A DNA stretch of 64,000 nt from contig LLEY01000072.1 in the NCBI GenBank assembly GCA_001414485.1, positions 248,001 to 312,000 on the forward strand. The letters run 5' to 3'. Below the pieces are notes generated by a model, which saw nothing but the letters and a program-made list of their open reading frames with translations, was not told where the DNA came from and made no database searches. Positions 45,726 through 57,984 of the stretch are shown here, in pieces (the stretch's first letter is position 1; each line of letters begins with the position of its first letter). A program made the position numbers and the translations under genes. This stretch comes from Calycina herbarum. Lineage: Eukaryota; Ascomycota; Leotiomycetes; Helotiales; Pezizellaceae.

Positions 45726-48700
45726 AGGAACTGTCAGAGGAAAGATGTTAGCATAACATCCCAAAGGCCAAACATGTAAACGGCGGTAGGTAGCACAATG
45801 AAGGAAGCATTGAAGTAGTTCTATGCACCGAAGATCCCAAGTCCAAGCAATGTTTCATCATTCTCTTGACCTCCTCCTTGACCTCCATTTCATTTCCGGT
45901 GAAGTATACAGTAGAATGGGGCTGTGATGACGAAAAGGGAAAGGAAGAGAAGGGGACGTACTGACCTTGGGGTATATATTATAGTGGAGGCGGCCAGCGT
46001 CTCAAACATCATTAACAGAGACAAAAGGAAATCTTCGGTATTCGGTGACCCATTCTATGCCCCAAGACGGAAAAGAAATTTTAGTTGCTATGGGAATAGG
46101 AATAGGAATAGGAATAGGAGTACAAAGGAGATGCAAACAGTAAGGAGATGAAAGCAAGCGACAAGAGAGAAATGAGTAAACGAAGGAAGGGGCCGAAAAA
46201 TGGGAAACGCAGCGTTAACAAGGAGAAGAAAGTTTCGAATGCAGACCCCGCGATATGGATATGATACGAGTGGGATAGAACTAGTAGATGATAGCAGGGC
46301 CAGCAAGGTTCTCGGTAAGCAGTGGCAGAAGGCAAGTTGGCGCCGAACCTATTACAAGACCTGTGGCTATTTGCAGCGCCAATAAAGGACAAAGGCGCAA
46401 CCATCAGCACTGGCAATAGCGACAACACAAGCTCGCTCTGGTGGCTCCCACGTCAAGTGCGTCATGGTTCCCCGGACAATGATCGGGAAGGGTATGATCG
46501 AGCCTCTTGAGGGACCAAAGAGGCGTCGTCCAGATGGATGCCGACCAAGCCTCCCTGTCTATCGTGTCGCATAGCAGTGCTGGCAACTGGCAAAAGGTGG
46601 TGTACGCGCTGTGCTGGCGCTTCTATACTGGCCCAGCACTATTTCCAGCATGGTCAAGCATGCATCGGCGGCATATTTATGCAGGCTGACTGGCTCTCGT
46701 CGTTCGCGCTTATGTCGTTGCAGCGGCGCCAATGAAAGAGGAGAGTGGGCGGTAAGAAAAAAAAGAAAAAAATAGAGGAGGGTGTATCACGTGGGTGAGA
46801 GAGATCACGGGGTGCTAAAATTGGAAACACAGCTGTCAGCACCTCGGGAAAAAGAGAGGCAGTGAGATATTGGCGCAGTGCATCTTCATCGTCGCCTTCT
46901 ATTCTTCCAAAGCTCATGGTGCTTACTCGGTCCGCATGGACTTGAAGACACAGCCTCTTCTTCTCTGGTACGGGCTGTCTCATTCAAAGCCTCATTCTTC
47001 GATTGCGCAGTGCAGACGGGACTTGCCTGCATCTCATGATTGGGGCCATCAGGCTTCAAGAAGCGTTTCAAAAGCTTCCAAAAGTCACACCAGTCAAATA
47101 GGCAGAATCTTCTTGCAGCTCTACCTCCCTCACCAGCCAGCCTACAAGAAGACCTCCTACCCACCGATCGACTCACCTAGCCATCACAATTTCTCCTGCG
47201 GCCACATCTTGGGGTTTCATCGAGAATGTTGATTAATGCCTCTGAAGGCATCAATCCACCCAACTCATCCAAGAATCACGAGAATGCGCAGTGCAGCAGT
47301 TCCCGACCTCCCCTTCATTTAATCCGTACAGCAGAAATGGCCCCTTCATCCTTTTCAAGTCACCGATCCACCAGGCTTTGCGATGCATTTTCAATCTCCC
47401 TCAGCCCATTTGAATTGTTGTCGAAGAGCATTTCATTTTTCCCCTCGTGTCGATTCAAATCCCCTAGTGTGATTGCGACCGAAGCATGCAGGTGCTGAAG
47501 AACCCTGGGGGTTAGGGTCGTACAACCCAAAACCAAAATGAAAAATCGAAAACTCGATTTCTTCTCTGCACACATACCTCAGCGACTCACATACTTTGTT
47601 TCAAATTTTCTAAAGAGACTGAGGAATTTGAGCCAAGTGACAAGTGGTGTTGTAGGCGAGTTAGAATCCTTCGTATCTCCTTGTTTTGCCCGTTGTCTTT
47701 CCAATCACATTTTTGAATGACGGGGACTTGGTACCTAAGTAGTTGCTTAGCTTAGCTTAGCCATACTACTCTAGTTTTTACATAGTCCTTGAAACTTAAG
47801 TTAATTTCAATACTTTTTGCGTAACCCAGTTACTGTCATTCCGTTTAGAAATTTCACTTAATCTTAAATTCAACCATATACTCGGTCTACCATGCATGGT
47901 CTACTATGTGGTCTATTTATGTCCCGCCCAAGAGGTAGATACCTATGCTTTCGTGTTGTACTTTGAAGTTTTGTGGTATATATATGAGTGTAGACCTCGA
48001 AAGCCAACTATCAGAATTACACGGTGCGATGCTACGATATCTGCCACCATACAAATTTATATAAAATTTCTATGAGGTTCAACGCACCAGTTTCTTTTGC
48101 CGCGTCAGAGATCGGGGCATCGCTCTCTGTATACCTAGTTTGGTCGTTATTACATGAAAGGGTCTAGGTTAATAAAAACTGTTTTGCGAGAAAGTCTAGA
48201 AGAATGAGAAACTTGACTTCACGATCGTTCCAGGACCTCTTAAGCAATTTATATTTATTACCTCGGAACATTAAGGATAACAAGAGGCGGGGTGTGCAGA
48301 GAGCTAAATTTCTTACGGCCGTCGCCTGATTTCATTATACTCTTTAAGATACAGGATTGTGCCGTTGCGACAACCGTTTAATACAGCGAGTTTATCACCT
48401 TATGACTATTCGTCGACATGCCGCACTCACTTCTGAGAAACTCCAAGTCTCCAACGCTACATGTGGACTTCGTTCGAACACTATGATTGATGTTTGGATC
48501 AAATGTGGGTTAGACTTCGCACTCATGGAGAGGATGGCTTGGCCACTTGTTGAAAGTCTCTCAGAAAGCTATCATGTAATATCACGTTGTTTCCCAGTTT
48601 ATTCCGAGCATCTTGATCAACAGAAAATATCGCCTCTAATTGTTCCTAGTTTCATTCTTGTAATTTACAATATCGTGAAAGTCAATACACGGTCCGTGAA

Positions 48701-48835
48701 ATAAGGACACTATTGTTGGTGTAGCCTGTTTTGTTTGCGTGTTGGTACCAGCGATACACATTACAGGCAATATATATCTATTATAGCGCAACTACCCCCA
48801 TGTCAGCAGCATTTGTGGCGAGTGGTTGCGCAAAG
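45726..48835. other. large intergenic region
   Basis: About 3.1 kb upstream of the CFEM gene and downstream of the small membrane-protein gene. It has a GGAATA microsatellite near 46092, short TTAGC repeats near 47746-47760, and only unsupported frames; for example a minus frame near 46654-46983 and a plus frame at 46870-47232 lacking ATG. Confidence 0.5.
46092..46120 (+). repeat. (GGAATA)n microsatellite
   Basis: More than four tandem copies of GGAATA in the region upstream of the CFEM gene. Confidence 0.8.
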
Positions 48836-49303
48836 TCATTGTTGGACATGGATGGCGGTTGGTGCTGACGATGTTTGAGGATTTCCGCCGCTTCTTCTTC
48901 GACGAAGCATTGTCAAGCCAAAACTGAAAAACAGAGAAAGGATCCAAGTAGTCCAGTGTAAACCAAGTGATGCCGTACCAGTTGTGATGGAGAATTTGGA
49001 ACTGCGTTCCAGACCCCGAATTGCTTGAGTATTCGCAATGGATGCAGCAAAAACGCATGTAAATGATGCCCAGGCCAAGGCCAGTGAAAACTGCCTATAG
49101 AAATTCCGTCGACGAAGAGTAGCCGGGGTGGCAGCGACTTTTCGTTGTCGCTTTAGGCTATAAACTTGAAGTCCTTCGATGATGAAGCCCATGAAAAGCA
49201 GAAATCCACCCAAAACAAGAACATTGATGAATAAGTCGACTTGGAGTTCCGTTGCACTCAAAAGAAAGTTCGTCTGGGAATCCGAGTTGTGGCAAGGTTC
49301 CAT
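48836..49303 (-). CDS. uncharacterised polytopic membrane protein, 5' end uncertain
   Basis: A 155-aa frame from ATG 49303 has three hydrophobic helices: VDLFINVLVLGGFLLFMGFI, FSLALAWASFTCVFAASIAN and LHWTTWILSLFFSFGLTM, followed by a basic, Ser-rich tail. Loops are Arg/Lys-rich (KRQRKVAATPATLRRRNFYR). I do not recognise the family, though the layout resembles small fungal membrane proteins with an odd first exon. The 5' end is doubtful: a splice acceptor CCCAG at 49274-49278 could join TNFLLSATELQ (from 49273) to upstream exons, and exon-like pieces lie between 49300 and 49650 on minus. No fully consistent join was found, so the gene may be longer or partly decayed. Confidence 0.55.
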   Translation of the reverse strand: MEPCHNSDSQTNFLLSATELQVDLFINVLVLGGFLLFMGFIIEGLQVYSLKRQRKVAATPATLRRRNFYRQFSLALAWASFTCVFAASIANTQAIRGLERSSKFSITTGTASLGLHWTTWILSLFFSFGLTMLRRRRSGGNPQTSSAPTAIHVQQ

Positions 49304-50581
49304 TCAATTTACGTAGAACTGTCTCCTTTGTCAAAATGCCGCGGATATGCCCGAAGTGCTATTTTGACCAAGTGCACAGATACCTGGAAAAGTGTTGGAA
49401 CAAATTTGGTGAGGTTTCTGCTATAACCTACCATAATATCCGAGTCTAATGTGGTTCCGTGGTGCCAGCTCGAACTGAACCAGGTGGAGATTTGGAATAC
49501 CAGGAGATGTGGAAATGTATCTACAAAGCAGAAGGCCTTAACACGTTAGAATATCTTCAAAAAGTTTCTTCGATGGAATTACTTACAATAATATTTATAA
49601 CCAAGCATCTTCCGCTTGTGTTGGTACAGCGTCCTAATTCACCAAGGATATAAATATTGTTGAGGGCTTAAGTCTCCGTTTCGGCCACGGCCACAAGCGT
49701 TTCGAAATATTTACAAATCGGACCGTAACAATATTCTCAAGCCTTTTATTCTATAAATATATGCTAAGTTTGGTTTTGAATAGGACTACTGTAGGGCAAA
49801 AAACCACTTACTGAGCGAACAACCACGGTAGATTCGTTAACAGCACACTCCTGAAGATTAGCGCCATATTCCCCTGTTACGGCCTCGCAATCTTAGGCCT
49901 TCAGTTGGGAAATTTGTGATTGTCGAATACACACCAACACTTAGAAGTTTCGGCCCTATAACAGCTTTTAGCAGTTATTAACTTATGTATTATTCAGTAA
50001 CAAGAGAATAGTCGATTCTAGCTATAATTATATCTATTTAGAATGTTCTTACGACGTCTATAGGTAGAGTAGTTTCGTAAAATGTTAAAAGTTTATAATT
50101 ACTACCTAAGACATAAATTCTTAGCGTAAAGAACTCAATAATAACTATTATAGTCTTTTATACTAAAGTCTTTTATATTACCTTCCCACCATCAACATGA
50201 TATTTGTCGCCCAATTCGGGGTCCGGTCCCTTGATGACCTGTTCGGTATTCATGACGACAGATGTGTGTGATATATGAGCCTTACTGGATTTTTCGGGTC
50301 GGTGTGTGCTGTTTCTTTGGAGGCGGTCTTTTGGTTGGAAGGGAAGTCGACGTTAAATTATTATCCAACCCTTTCATCGAGTTATGATAAACTAGCAAGT
50401 ACTCATGAAGGTAAGGAACGGAGAAGAGACCACTATGTTCAATTAAAAGTATTTTCATTTTGATCATTCCATCTAAACGCCATCCTATTCCAAAAAATGG
50501 AAACAAGTGAAATGAATATATACAGGTATCAGCAATGAACTCCCACATTAGAACACGCCGAGCATGAGAACGAAAACCCAA
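49304..50581. other. intergenic with AT-rich island
   Basis: About 1.3 kb. 49740-50180 is strongly AT-rich with no open frames, like a RIP-eroded island. 49304-49650 may hold lost or unrecognised exons of the neighbouring membrane-protein gene. Confidence 0.45.
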
Positions 50582-51674
50582 TCAATGCTTATGGAACATA
50601 GCAGCTCCCATCATGCTCCTCTTATTATTAGTTCCCTTCGGCACGGAATCAGTGCAATCAACATTCGCCAGCGCACCCGCACCAAGTTGAGACATCTTCG
50701 TCATCCTATTCCAGTCATCAGTCTAAAGCTCTCCTTAAAAGTCACAAAAGGGGAAAGAAGAAAAACTTACGCAGCAGCGAAAGAACTGGTCCACTTCCCC
50801 TGATTCCCAACAAGACCCTTAAACTCCTTGCCCACAACAGTGTGATTGGCCAAAACTCGATCGCTAGGAAATGGAACAGTACCAGCTGGTGGATTGTAGG
50901 TCTCGGCATAATACTTGACATCCCAAAGACCAGGTGTGCTATCTTGTGGAGCGCCCACTGGAACATCAGGAACATGGAATGACTTGCTTGTAGAGTGAGC
51001 TCCGAGAAGCGAAGCGAGTTCTGCGGCGTTGAATCCCTTGTTTTGGAAGAGTTGGTAGAGAGAATCGGCCGAGGCGTGGACGTCAGGGAGGAGTCCGTTT
51101 GGTGCGGGGGTTGTGGAGTCTTTTCGTCCCATGAAGAGCTTCATTTGTGGTCCTCCTGGGCAGGTGACGATGGCGACAGCGCCGGACATCTGGATCATAT
51201 CTGCCACTGTGACGCTGCTGTCGATGGCGACGTATTTCTTTTGGAGGGCAAGGATCTTGGCGGAGATGTCTTGGAGGCCGTTGTTATCTGCTCGATTAAG
51301 CTCATTGTTGCCGGTAGACAGAATGAGACTTCCATCACAGCCACCCACGTTGCCGAGCTTTGTTTCCCATGAACCACAGTCCTATCAAAATATGAGTTTC
51401 ATGTTCGATAATTGATGAAGCAAATAGGTCTTACGTGGAAAGCTAATCTGATAGCCGCACGAGCATCGTCGTTACACTGTGCTGGCGAAACTGATGTATC
51501 TCGGTACATTGTTGTAAGTTCTGTTGCGACTTGGTTCCATAGTGCTGGACATTTGCCAGCTCCATTCTTTCGACCGATGAGATTGTTGTAAGTCGATTCC
51601 ACAGCCTCTGGAAAGTTGAAAGCATTGGCTCCACCTACAGCCAAGAGGGCTAGAGTAGTGGGTGTGAAATACAT
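50582..51674 (-). CDS. secreted class II haem peroxidase
   Basis: Three exons, 51674-51435, 51381-50771 and 50705-50582, give 324 aa. A signal peptide (MYFTPTTLALLAVGGANA) directs secretion. Distal site residues are in RAAIRLAFHDCGSWE: Arg76 and His80, with His80 ending exon 1. The proximal haem ligand is His209 in LASLLGAHSTSKS. The pattern GGCDGSLIL and several Cys match fungal class II (ligninolytic-type) peroxidases, of the generic ascomycete kind. These enzymes use hydrogen peroxide to oxidise phenolic or aromatic compounds in plant litter or cell walls. I cannot tell from sequence whether an exposed catalytic Trp or a manganese site is present. The C-terminal exon (MSQLGAGALANVDCTDSVP) includes a further conserved Cys. 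Confidence 0.92.
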
Positions 51675-53319
51675 GATGAAGGTATATATATAGAAGAAAA
51701 GGCTGGTTATTTGGGTATAGTGGAAATGTGCCGGAACCGAGCAGATTGCTAGAGGAGTGCCTGGGAGGATGAGGATATTGAATCTCTGGGCATTTCCTTT
51801 GATATAAATATATCAATGAAGAAGGCCTCGCCGTATGTTGTGTCAACACCTTTTCTTCAGCCACCAATCAACATCATGCACACAGAGGCAAGCAATACCA
51901 AGACAGTAAGAAGCTTAGGTCCGTCGATCCATACATTGATGTGAGTCAAGTCTAGACCATGAGGACTTCTCAGACGAAAGGATACCATAACTTTGAAATT
52001 ACTGCTGAATGGGTGTCCACTGTGCCTCTGAGAGCCTCGAAGTGGGATATCGTTGCCTGGCCCGCCCAACAAACACATAAGCAATATTGATCCTTCATGA
52101 TATCAGGTACAGCAAAGAAAAGTACGAGACATTCGATTTCCACATGGGAAAATCCCGAGGTCTGATACACGACCAATGATTACTTTCAGGTTGCTTTCGA
52201 GGAAAGACGATTGGTCCACGACTTGGTATGCTTTCTCCACTGGAGGACGCTGACTGACGCCATCAAACTGGGTGAAAGGTCCTCACTAGAGGTGACAGTG
52301 ACAGATTGAAGGAAAACTGCCTCTTGATTTGGCCTAGAAAGCCCAAATACTGTATGGTGCGTGGCGGCTGGCCAGATGGGGTTCCGCAACGTTTGGAAAG
52401 AGAGTTGTGGCTTGAAAGCTTGGGTAGACACGGGATGGGAGAGGAATAAGCTGACTGAACTGGTCGAGAGCTCAAAATAGCGAGCATGATATTTGGGCTG
52501 GAGCTGATATCTCCGCCTCCGCCACGTCGGCCGGATATCCGACTATCGTTGGATCGAAAGCTCCGAAAGTTTGTTTCACCGCTGAAAACTCTTTTGTGAT
52601 GATCAGGTACAACAACAACACAGAGAGTTCACATGCAGCTGTCCAACTTGGGTAATGTATAGTCGAACCTGCATTGATGGTGGTTGTGGAAGAACTGGTC
52701 TCTCGTCCAGAGTGAAAAGATGAGATGCGAGAGGGGTGGTGTCGGGTCAGGTACCTTATCTATGACCAGTGTTCGAGATGAGTCTGGAATTTGTCCCTTG
52801 GAAGGGAGTTGGGTTTTCTCGTACCTTGCAGAATGAACCATCTTTCTGCCTTGCTGTAGGAATTTGGACTCTCCAAGGTATGTTATTGTTGTCTCCGAGA
52901 GGTATTAGGTCATGAATTGCGAGTCGGGAACGGCTCAACGGCAGATGGATCACTGCTGTTTACCGCCAGTACGGAGTATATCCTCCACGGGCGGACGGAG
53001 TTGGAATACATCTCCAAGACAACGCTTAGAGCTGTCCAATTGATCAACTAGCAAGAAGAAGAATGGGATGTCGTTGAACAAGAAAAGCCCTGGAGCTTCT
53101 ATACTGTCGATCATTGCAATTAATTGAGCTTAGCCTGATTTCCCCGCCATGGGGTAGAGATAGCCGAAAGGAGGTCGAAATAGAATTTTAATATTTTATC
53201 ACGTGTATTTGCGCCAAGGAAGTCTTTCTAGACACACCACCAATTCGATCAGCTCAAACTTCGGGCTCCAAAGTTCTCTACCAGAAATTCAAGCTGCAAA
53301 AAACCATCACCTAACCAAA
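51675..53319. other. intergenic, no gene seen
   Basis: About 1.65 kb between the divergent peroxidase and RRP7 genes. An 18-bp AT palindrome lies 125 nt before the peroxidase ATG. Minus-strand frames at 51857-52487 show no family features. Confidence 0.5.
51799..51816. repeat. 18-bp AT palindrome upstream of the peroxidase gene
   Basis: TTGATATA, a two-base spacer AA and TATATCAA form a perfect inverted repeat 125 nt upstream of the peroxidase start codon. It may contain a TATA element or bind a dimeric factor; both are guesses. Confidence 0.4.
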
Positions 53320-53355
53320 ATGCCCTTCACGCCTTTTACAACCCCAAACTCATGA
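53320..53355 (+). promoter_or_regulatory. upstream ORF in the RRP7 leader
   Basis: ATG at 53320 in the strong context ACCAAAATGC starts an 11-codon frame (MPFTPFTTPNS) ending in TGA at 53353, 55 nt before the RRP7 ATG. If the transcript starts upstream, this would damp or regulate RRP7 translation. Confidence 0.45.
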
Positions 53356-53410
53356 CACATTTTCGCGCCATAATATAATTCTGCGCAACGGCAGAAAGGC
53401 CTTCCTCCAA

Positions 53411-54343
53411 ATGGCGTCCCAAATCAAATCCTTCACAGTCCTCCCCCTCACAATACCCTCCACGCCCGCATTCCCTAAAACCACAACACACACCGTCTAC
53501 CTCCAACCTCATACACCGAAAATACCAATTGAGGAAGATTCCCGAAGTCTCTTCCTCCTCAACATACCGATAGACTCCACACCCGCACACCTTCGAGGAA
53601 TCTTCACAAACCTACTCGGCGCAGCAGGACGAGTGGAAGATGTTCATTTCGGCGGAGAACGAAGAAAAGCCTCTCTTTCTACAGCAATAGTGCCATCCAC
53701 ACCGGGAAACAAGAAGCGAAAACGCGCCCACGGAGACGCGGACCTCGAACTCGATTTAGCCCTCCCAGAAACCTCCGACCGACCCCTCCATCGCAGCGGC
53801 AGCACAGCAATCGTCGTATTCGTAGACACGAAAAGCGCAGAGGCGGTTTTGAAAGCTATTCGAAAAATTCACAAATCAGGCAGGAAGGATAGATTTCCCG
53901 TCTGGGGCGGGGGATTGGGGAATAAATTACCTGCGTTGGGAAGTGCGAGGTATGAGACTTATCATGCGCTGAGATATCCGGATGAGATGACGCTGCAGAT
54001 GAATGTGGATAATTATATGACGGCGTTTAATGAGAATGAGGAGCGGAAGAAGAGGGAGGATAGGAAGAAGAGAAATGTTCCTGATGAGGATGGGTTTGTT
54101 ACTGTTACGAAGGGTGGTAGATCTGGGACTGCGAAACGGGAGGATGTGGAGGAGAAGAGGATAGAAATGGAGGAGCGGGAGGAGAAGAAGAGGAGGGATT
54201 TGGAGAGGGCGGGATTCTATCGATTCCAGGTCAGAGAGCAGAGGAAGCAGGAACAATCGGAATTGGTCAAGCAGTTTGAGGAGGATAAGAGGAGAGTCGA
54301 GAAGCTGAGAGAAATCAGAGGGAAGAGGGGAGTTAGGCCTTGA
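53411..54343 (+). CDS. rrp7: ribosomal RNA-processing protein 7 (Rrp7)
   Basis: A single-exon 310-aa ORF. Residues about 40-160 form an RRM-like fold with SRSLFLLNIPIDSTPAHLRG and STAIVVFVDTKSAEAVLKAI, split by a Lys/Arg-rich insertion (GNKKRKRAHG). The C-terminal Rrp7 domain is a long charged helix ending in GFYRFQVREQRKQEQSELVK and FEEDKRRVEKLREIRGKRG, the family's hallmark. Rrp7 is a nucleolar assembly factor of the UTP-C/CURI complex in small-subunit pre-ribosomes, needed for 18S rRNA maturation and coupled to ribosomal protein gene transcription in yeast. Length matches the yeast protein of about 300 aa. The second half of the gene uses markedly more purines than the first, reflecting Glu/Lys/Arg codons. 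An uORF precedes the gene. Confidence 0.93.
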   Translation: MASQIKSFTVLPLTIPSTPAFPKTTTHTVYLQPHTPKIPIEEDSRSLFLLNIPIDSTPAHLRGIFTNLLGAAGRVEDVHFGGERRKASLSTAIVPSTPGNKKRKRAHGDADLELDLALPETSDRPLHRSGSTAIVVFVDTKSAEAVLKAIRKIHKSGRKDRFPVWGGGLGNKLPALGSARYETYHALRYPDEMTLQMNVDNYMTAFNENEERKKREDRKKRNVPDEDGFVTVTKGGRSGTAKREDVEEKRIEMEEREEKKRRDLERAGFYRFQVREQRKQEQSELVKQFEEDKRRVEKLREIRGKRGVRP

Positions 54344-55149
54344 GATTATGCGACATGCGCCATGCCTTTTGCGAGGGCTAGATCTTCTTGAACAAATCTG
54401 GGCCTGGATAAAATCTACAGCTTGAAAGGTATGTGCGCATTTCTATTTTCGCACACTTCTCAACACAAACACTAAATGATGACCCCGCGGGGCCATACTA
54501 GCCTTTTCTTGCCAGCAGGCCAATTCCTGTTGTCCAAGGGAAGTGATGACTACAAAAACCGCAATAACAAATCTTCTCAACCTGTCTGAAATCGGAACTT
54601 CTTATCTCTATTAAAGCCAAATAAATTTGTCGGAGCTATTGCTGACTACCCTGAGATATAGAATAATGATCGCATGAAAAGGCGGGGTTCGTGTTTCCTA
54701 AAAGAAAAAGAGGAGCTGGTTACTGGAATGCTTATACCCAACAAAAGTTCACACATAGAAATGAATCACTGCCATTTTACAGATGATCTAAATCTTAAGC
54801 GTTGAGTATAAACTCCCCGTCATCAATTAATTTAATGGCATAACAATAACCTTTCCAAGCGGCAGTAAATACTTGGGGTTCGTACCTGCTTGCCTAGCTC
54901 TCGCTGTTCCAAGCTTTCTGAAATAATTATCCTAAGGAATTGGAAACTGGGTGGTTTAGAACAATCAATTTCAATTGTCTTTTTACTGGCTATTTACTGC
55001 TACTTTGACGTCCACCGCCAGCTATCATCCAAAATCAATCCCCAGCATGAACTCCAATCCGTTCTAGGTCGTATATCCAAACCACCCCTCTACCCCGCCA
55101 ATCCAACACCAAAAATCAAGAACCCCCTCCCACCCTTCCATTCTATCAC
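54344..55149. other. convergent 3' intergenic region
   Basis: About 800 nt between RRP7 (plus) and the second dienelactone hydrolase (minus). A plus frame that begins at 54890 and runs into the hydrolase is its antisense shadow. Confidence 0.5.
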
Positions 55150-56338
55150 TCAACTCAACCACCTCTCAAACCACCGAATAGCCTGCACCTCAGCCTGCTC
55201 CGAACAGTCAACCATAAACTCGTCCTTAGGATCAACCCTAACAGCAAACCCATGTTTCGCCCCGGGAATAACGACAACCTCATGGTCCCCCCTCTTCTTC
55301 ACCTCCAACGTCTCTTTGATATCGATGATCTGCTGGCGGGTTAACATCATATCTACATCCCCGACGGAAACGCTTATTGGGAGCTGGGCGTTGTCGACTT
55401 CGTGGGGGAGTTTGAGCATGGAGGGGTGGGCTGTGAATGCGCAGTCTATTAAAGGCTCGAGTTTATCTGCGGAGGTTTGGACGCGGGAGGAGAGTGGGTT
55501 GGCGGAGAGGAGGAAGGCGTGGCGGCCGCCCCAGCAGAAACCTGCTACTCCGATTTTGAGGTTTTGCGTTGGATATGGGGGAGGGGATGTGCGGATGCTG
55601 GTGAGGAAGGACTTGATGAGGGGTCGGACGGCACCAACTCGAGTGAAGTAGAGCCACGGGAGGACTATCATTATTGCTTGTACGATCCACTAGTGGTTGT
55701 CAGTTTTGGTTGGTTGTTGAGGGTGTATCTAAGAGGTAGAAGGAGAGGGAACTTACAATTGGTTTATAAATTAATGTCGTGAGCCAGCCTGCTGGAGCTT
55801 TGATCTTCTCTGTTGTTTCCATACTCTCTGGTCTCAACGCATGCCCTATTTCCCTCATTAGCATCCTTTCCTTTTCTCCACTCCCCTCCATATTTCTTCT
55901 CGTCGTACAAAGTGACACAAGAAGCAATGCGCATACCCATCATAAAATCCGGAACATACACCAAGAACCCGCCCTTCCTCGCATACTGATCAGCCAACAA
56001 CCTAGTATTCACAAAATCCCAGCCATATGCATCACTAATAATGACTACCAGTCCTACAGATGATCTCTGAGTTAGTATTGCCCTTTCTAGAAGTATGTTT
56101 GAGGAAAAGAGGAGGAAACAGGGTTATGGGAGGAAGTGAGATGTCTAGGGAGGAAATAGGGTCTCAATCCTCCTAAAACAACCTGGAAGTGGGAAAAATA
56201 ACTCGGAGAACACCCACCCTTGGGATTTACTCCTTCCTCGGGGGTCGCGATGTAACTGGGGACGCCGTGGATGGTCTCTTCCTTTCCGACGGGGGTCGAG
56301 GTGTGGATGTGGCCGCTGAAGCAATCTCTACAGGCCAT
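55150..56338 (-). CDS. dienelactone hydrolase family protein, second type
   Basis: Four exons, 56338-56218, 56053-55937, 55845-55757 and 55689-55150, give 288 aa. The N-terminus MACRDCFSGHIHTSTPVGKE and VVIISDAYGWDFVNTRLLAD, YVPDFMMG are typical of the small fungal DLH group found near AIM2-type proteins. The triad is visible as Cys in AGFCWGGRH, Asp in SVGDVDMMLTRQ and His in IPGAKHGFAVR. Enzymes of this family hydrolyse lactones or related esters, but fungal members mostly have unknown substrates. It is only distantly similar to the hydrolase at 7402-8672, so the two are not tandem copies. It is probably cytosolic, since no signal peptide is seen. All splice phases agree. Confidence 0.92.
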
Positions 56339-57984
56339 TTTTGCTGGCTTGCTCGAGGTTCAAGGGATTGGAAGGGGAATGGTGGGGGGATTGAAAGAGA
56401 AGGAGACTTGGAAGGGCGAAGGTGAATTATTTAAATTGAATTGTACTTGTACATTATAGAAGTGTACTACCTGTAGCGCCTCGGCTTTTGGTGGGGTCGC
56501 TCTACTAGAGTGGAGTGGTAAAGTAGGTACGTACCTAAGACATCCCTGTACACTGCTTGACATGGTCACCATTGAGATTCTGTGCCTCTGTGCTACTGTA
56601 CAGCACAAAATGGGGTTTTATTGGGTTGTAACGTCGTTTTGGGGGGCTGTGTTGGGCTTCTAGATTGTGTGATGGAATGGGAGGGGGGTACAAGTACAAT
56701 GAGGAGACTTACTAACTAGATTAGGGGGTTGTTGATACCTGTGGTGCTGAGTTGTGGGGTCAGTTGAAGGCAGCAATGCCGATTCGGGATGAACGCGAAT
56801 CTTATAATTACTTGGAACCTAATTATCTAAGGCTTTTATCCAATCGGGGCGATTCCCTTCTTCATTTAGTTCACATCAACAACCCTTTTTTCAGAAATTG
56901 CGAGGATTTGAAAATAAATAGCTTTATTCACGTTAAACGGTTGTCGAGTCCACTTCAAGTCCTTCGTTCTGGTTGGAATTATTTGGCTCTCATGAAAGAG
57001 TTGGCCAGGTGGAAATTGAAAATGGGAAGTTTACTTCTATGATAATCGAATTTACAATTTCTTTTAATCTCATGCAGATATCTTACAGTTAATGTTTAGA
57101 GCATAATAAGAAGTTATGAAAGGGTTTGAAATCTTGTCCGATGTTCTCGGCTGCAGACGTTCGAGTTCCAAATGACCACAATTATGAGATGCCAAGTCAA
57201 GTGACTCTGGCTGGAGAAGGACTGGTGAAATTCATTCCGAGTTGAGGTGAAGGATGTCGCAGCTAGCAGCGAGCAGTGCGGGACGAGGTTGCAGAAGGTA
57301 TGCTGAATGGGCATGGAGGTGGTGTGCTATTCTTATGATGGAATGAGATCACCTCCCCCCCCCCCCCCAATATCGCCACCGGAGCGTAGAACAATAATAA
57401 TAAGAATATTGCCAATTCTCTACCTGCACTTACTGCCATTGATGGAGTTGACGTCAACCTATTGTCTTCGCTTGAGAATGGGGGTTGCTGGTTCAACTGG
57501 CGAGAAATCTTCCCGCGGAAGCTGAGGCTGCAATTACTACCTCGATGTGGGACAACCATTGCTATTGTACCTGCGAAAGGAACAATTGCAGACTACGGGA
57601 TGTCTCGAGTAAAAACTTTAAGTGATAGAATGCATCGGAAATGGAGAAAATATTTCGTGCTTGAAGATGATGAACTGCTATACTTGGGGAAGAAAATAAG
57701 GCGTGTGATGGTCAGATAAGGATTGGAAGTTTTCCAGCTAGCTTAAGAGAATATTTTTGTTCAAGAGAGTTTATAGTAAGTAGAAAAAGTATAAGTGTCC
57801 CATAGGTTGTGACAGTTCCAGTCACATTCCGTGCTTTCCCGAGATTCTACCGAGAACTCGCTTAGCGTAGTTAAATAGAGCGAGAGCGACCACACTCTCC
57901 GCTCTCTCCTTACCTTAGTATTCGCGTTGATACCACGAATAGACTACTTCTCTACTCTACTCCTGCATGGCTGTTACATAGGTG
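56339..57984. other. intergenic, no gene seen
   Basis: About 1.65 kb upstream of the hydrolase. A C14 tract lies at 57355-57368. Plus frames at 56752-57042 and 57462-57719 lack recognisable features. From about 57740 the sequence becomes AT-rich and grades into the tandem array. Confidence 0.45.

Noticed and set aside
46654..47232. overlapping open frames on both strands
   Set aside because: No conserved motifs, and the plus-strand frame lacks an ATG; composition is like other non-coding DNA here.
49330..49449. plus-strand CPKCYFDQVHRYLEKC, like a zinc ribbon
   Set aside because: Short isolated frame opposite a better-supported minus-strand gene, with no further domain.
54890..55651. 253-codon plus-strand open frame
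   Set aside because: Antisense shadow of the second dienelactone hydrolase, whose catalytic triad lies on minus.
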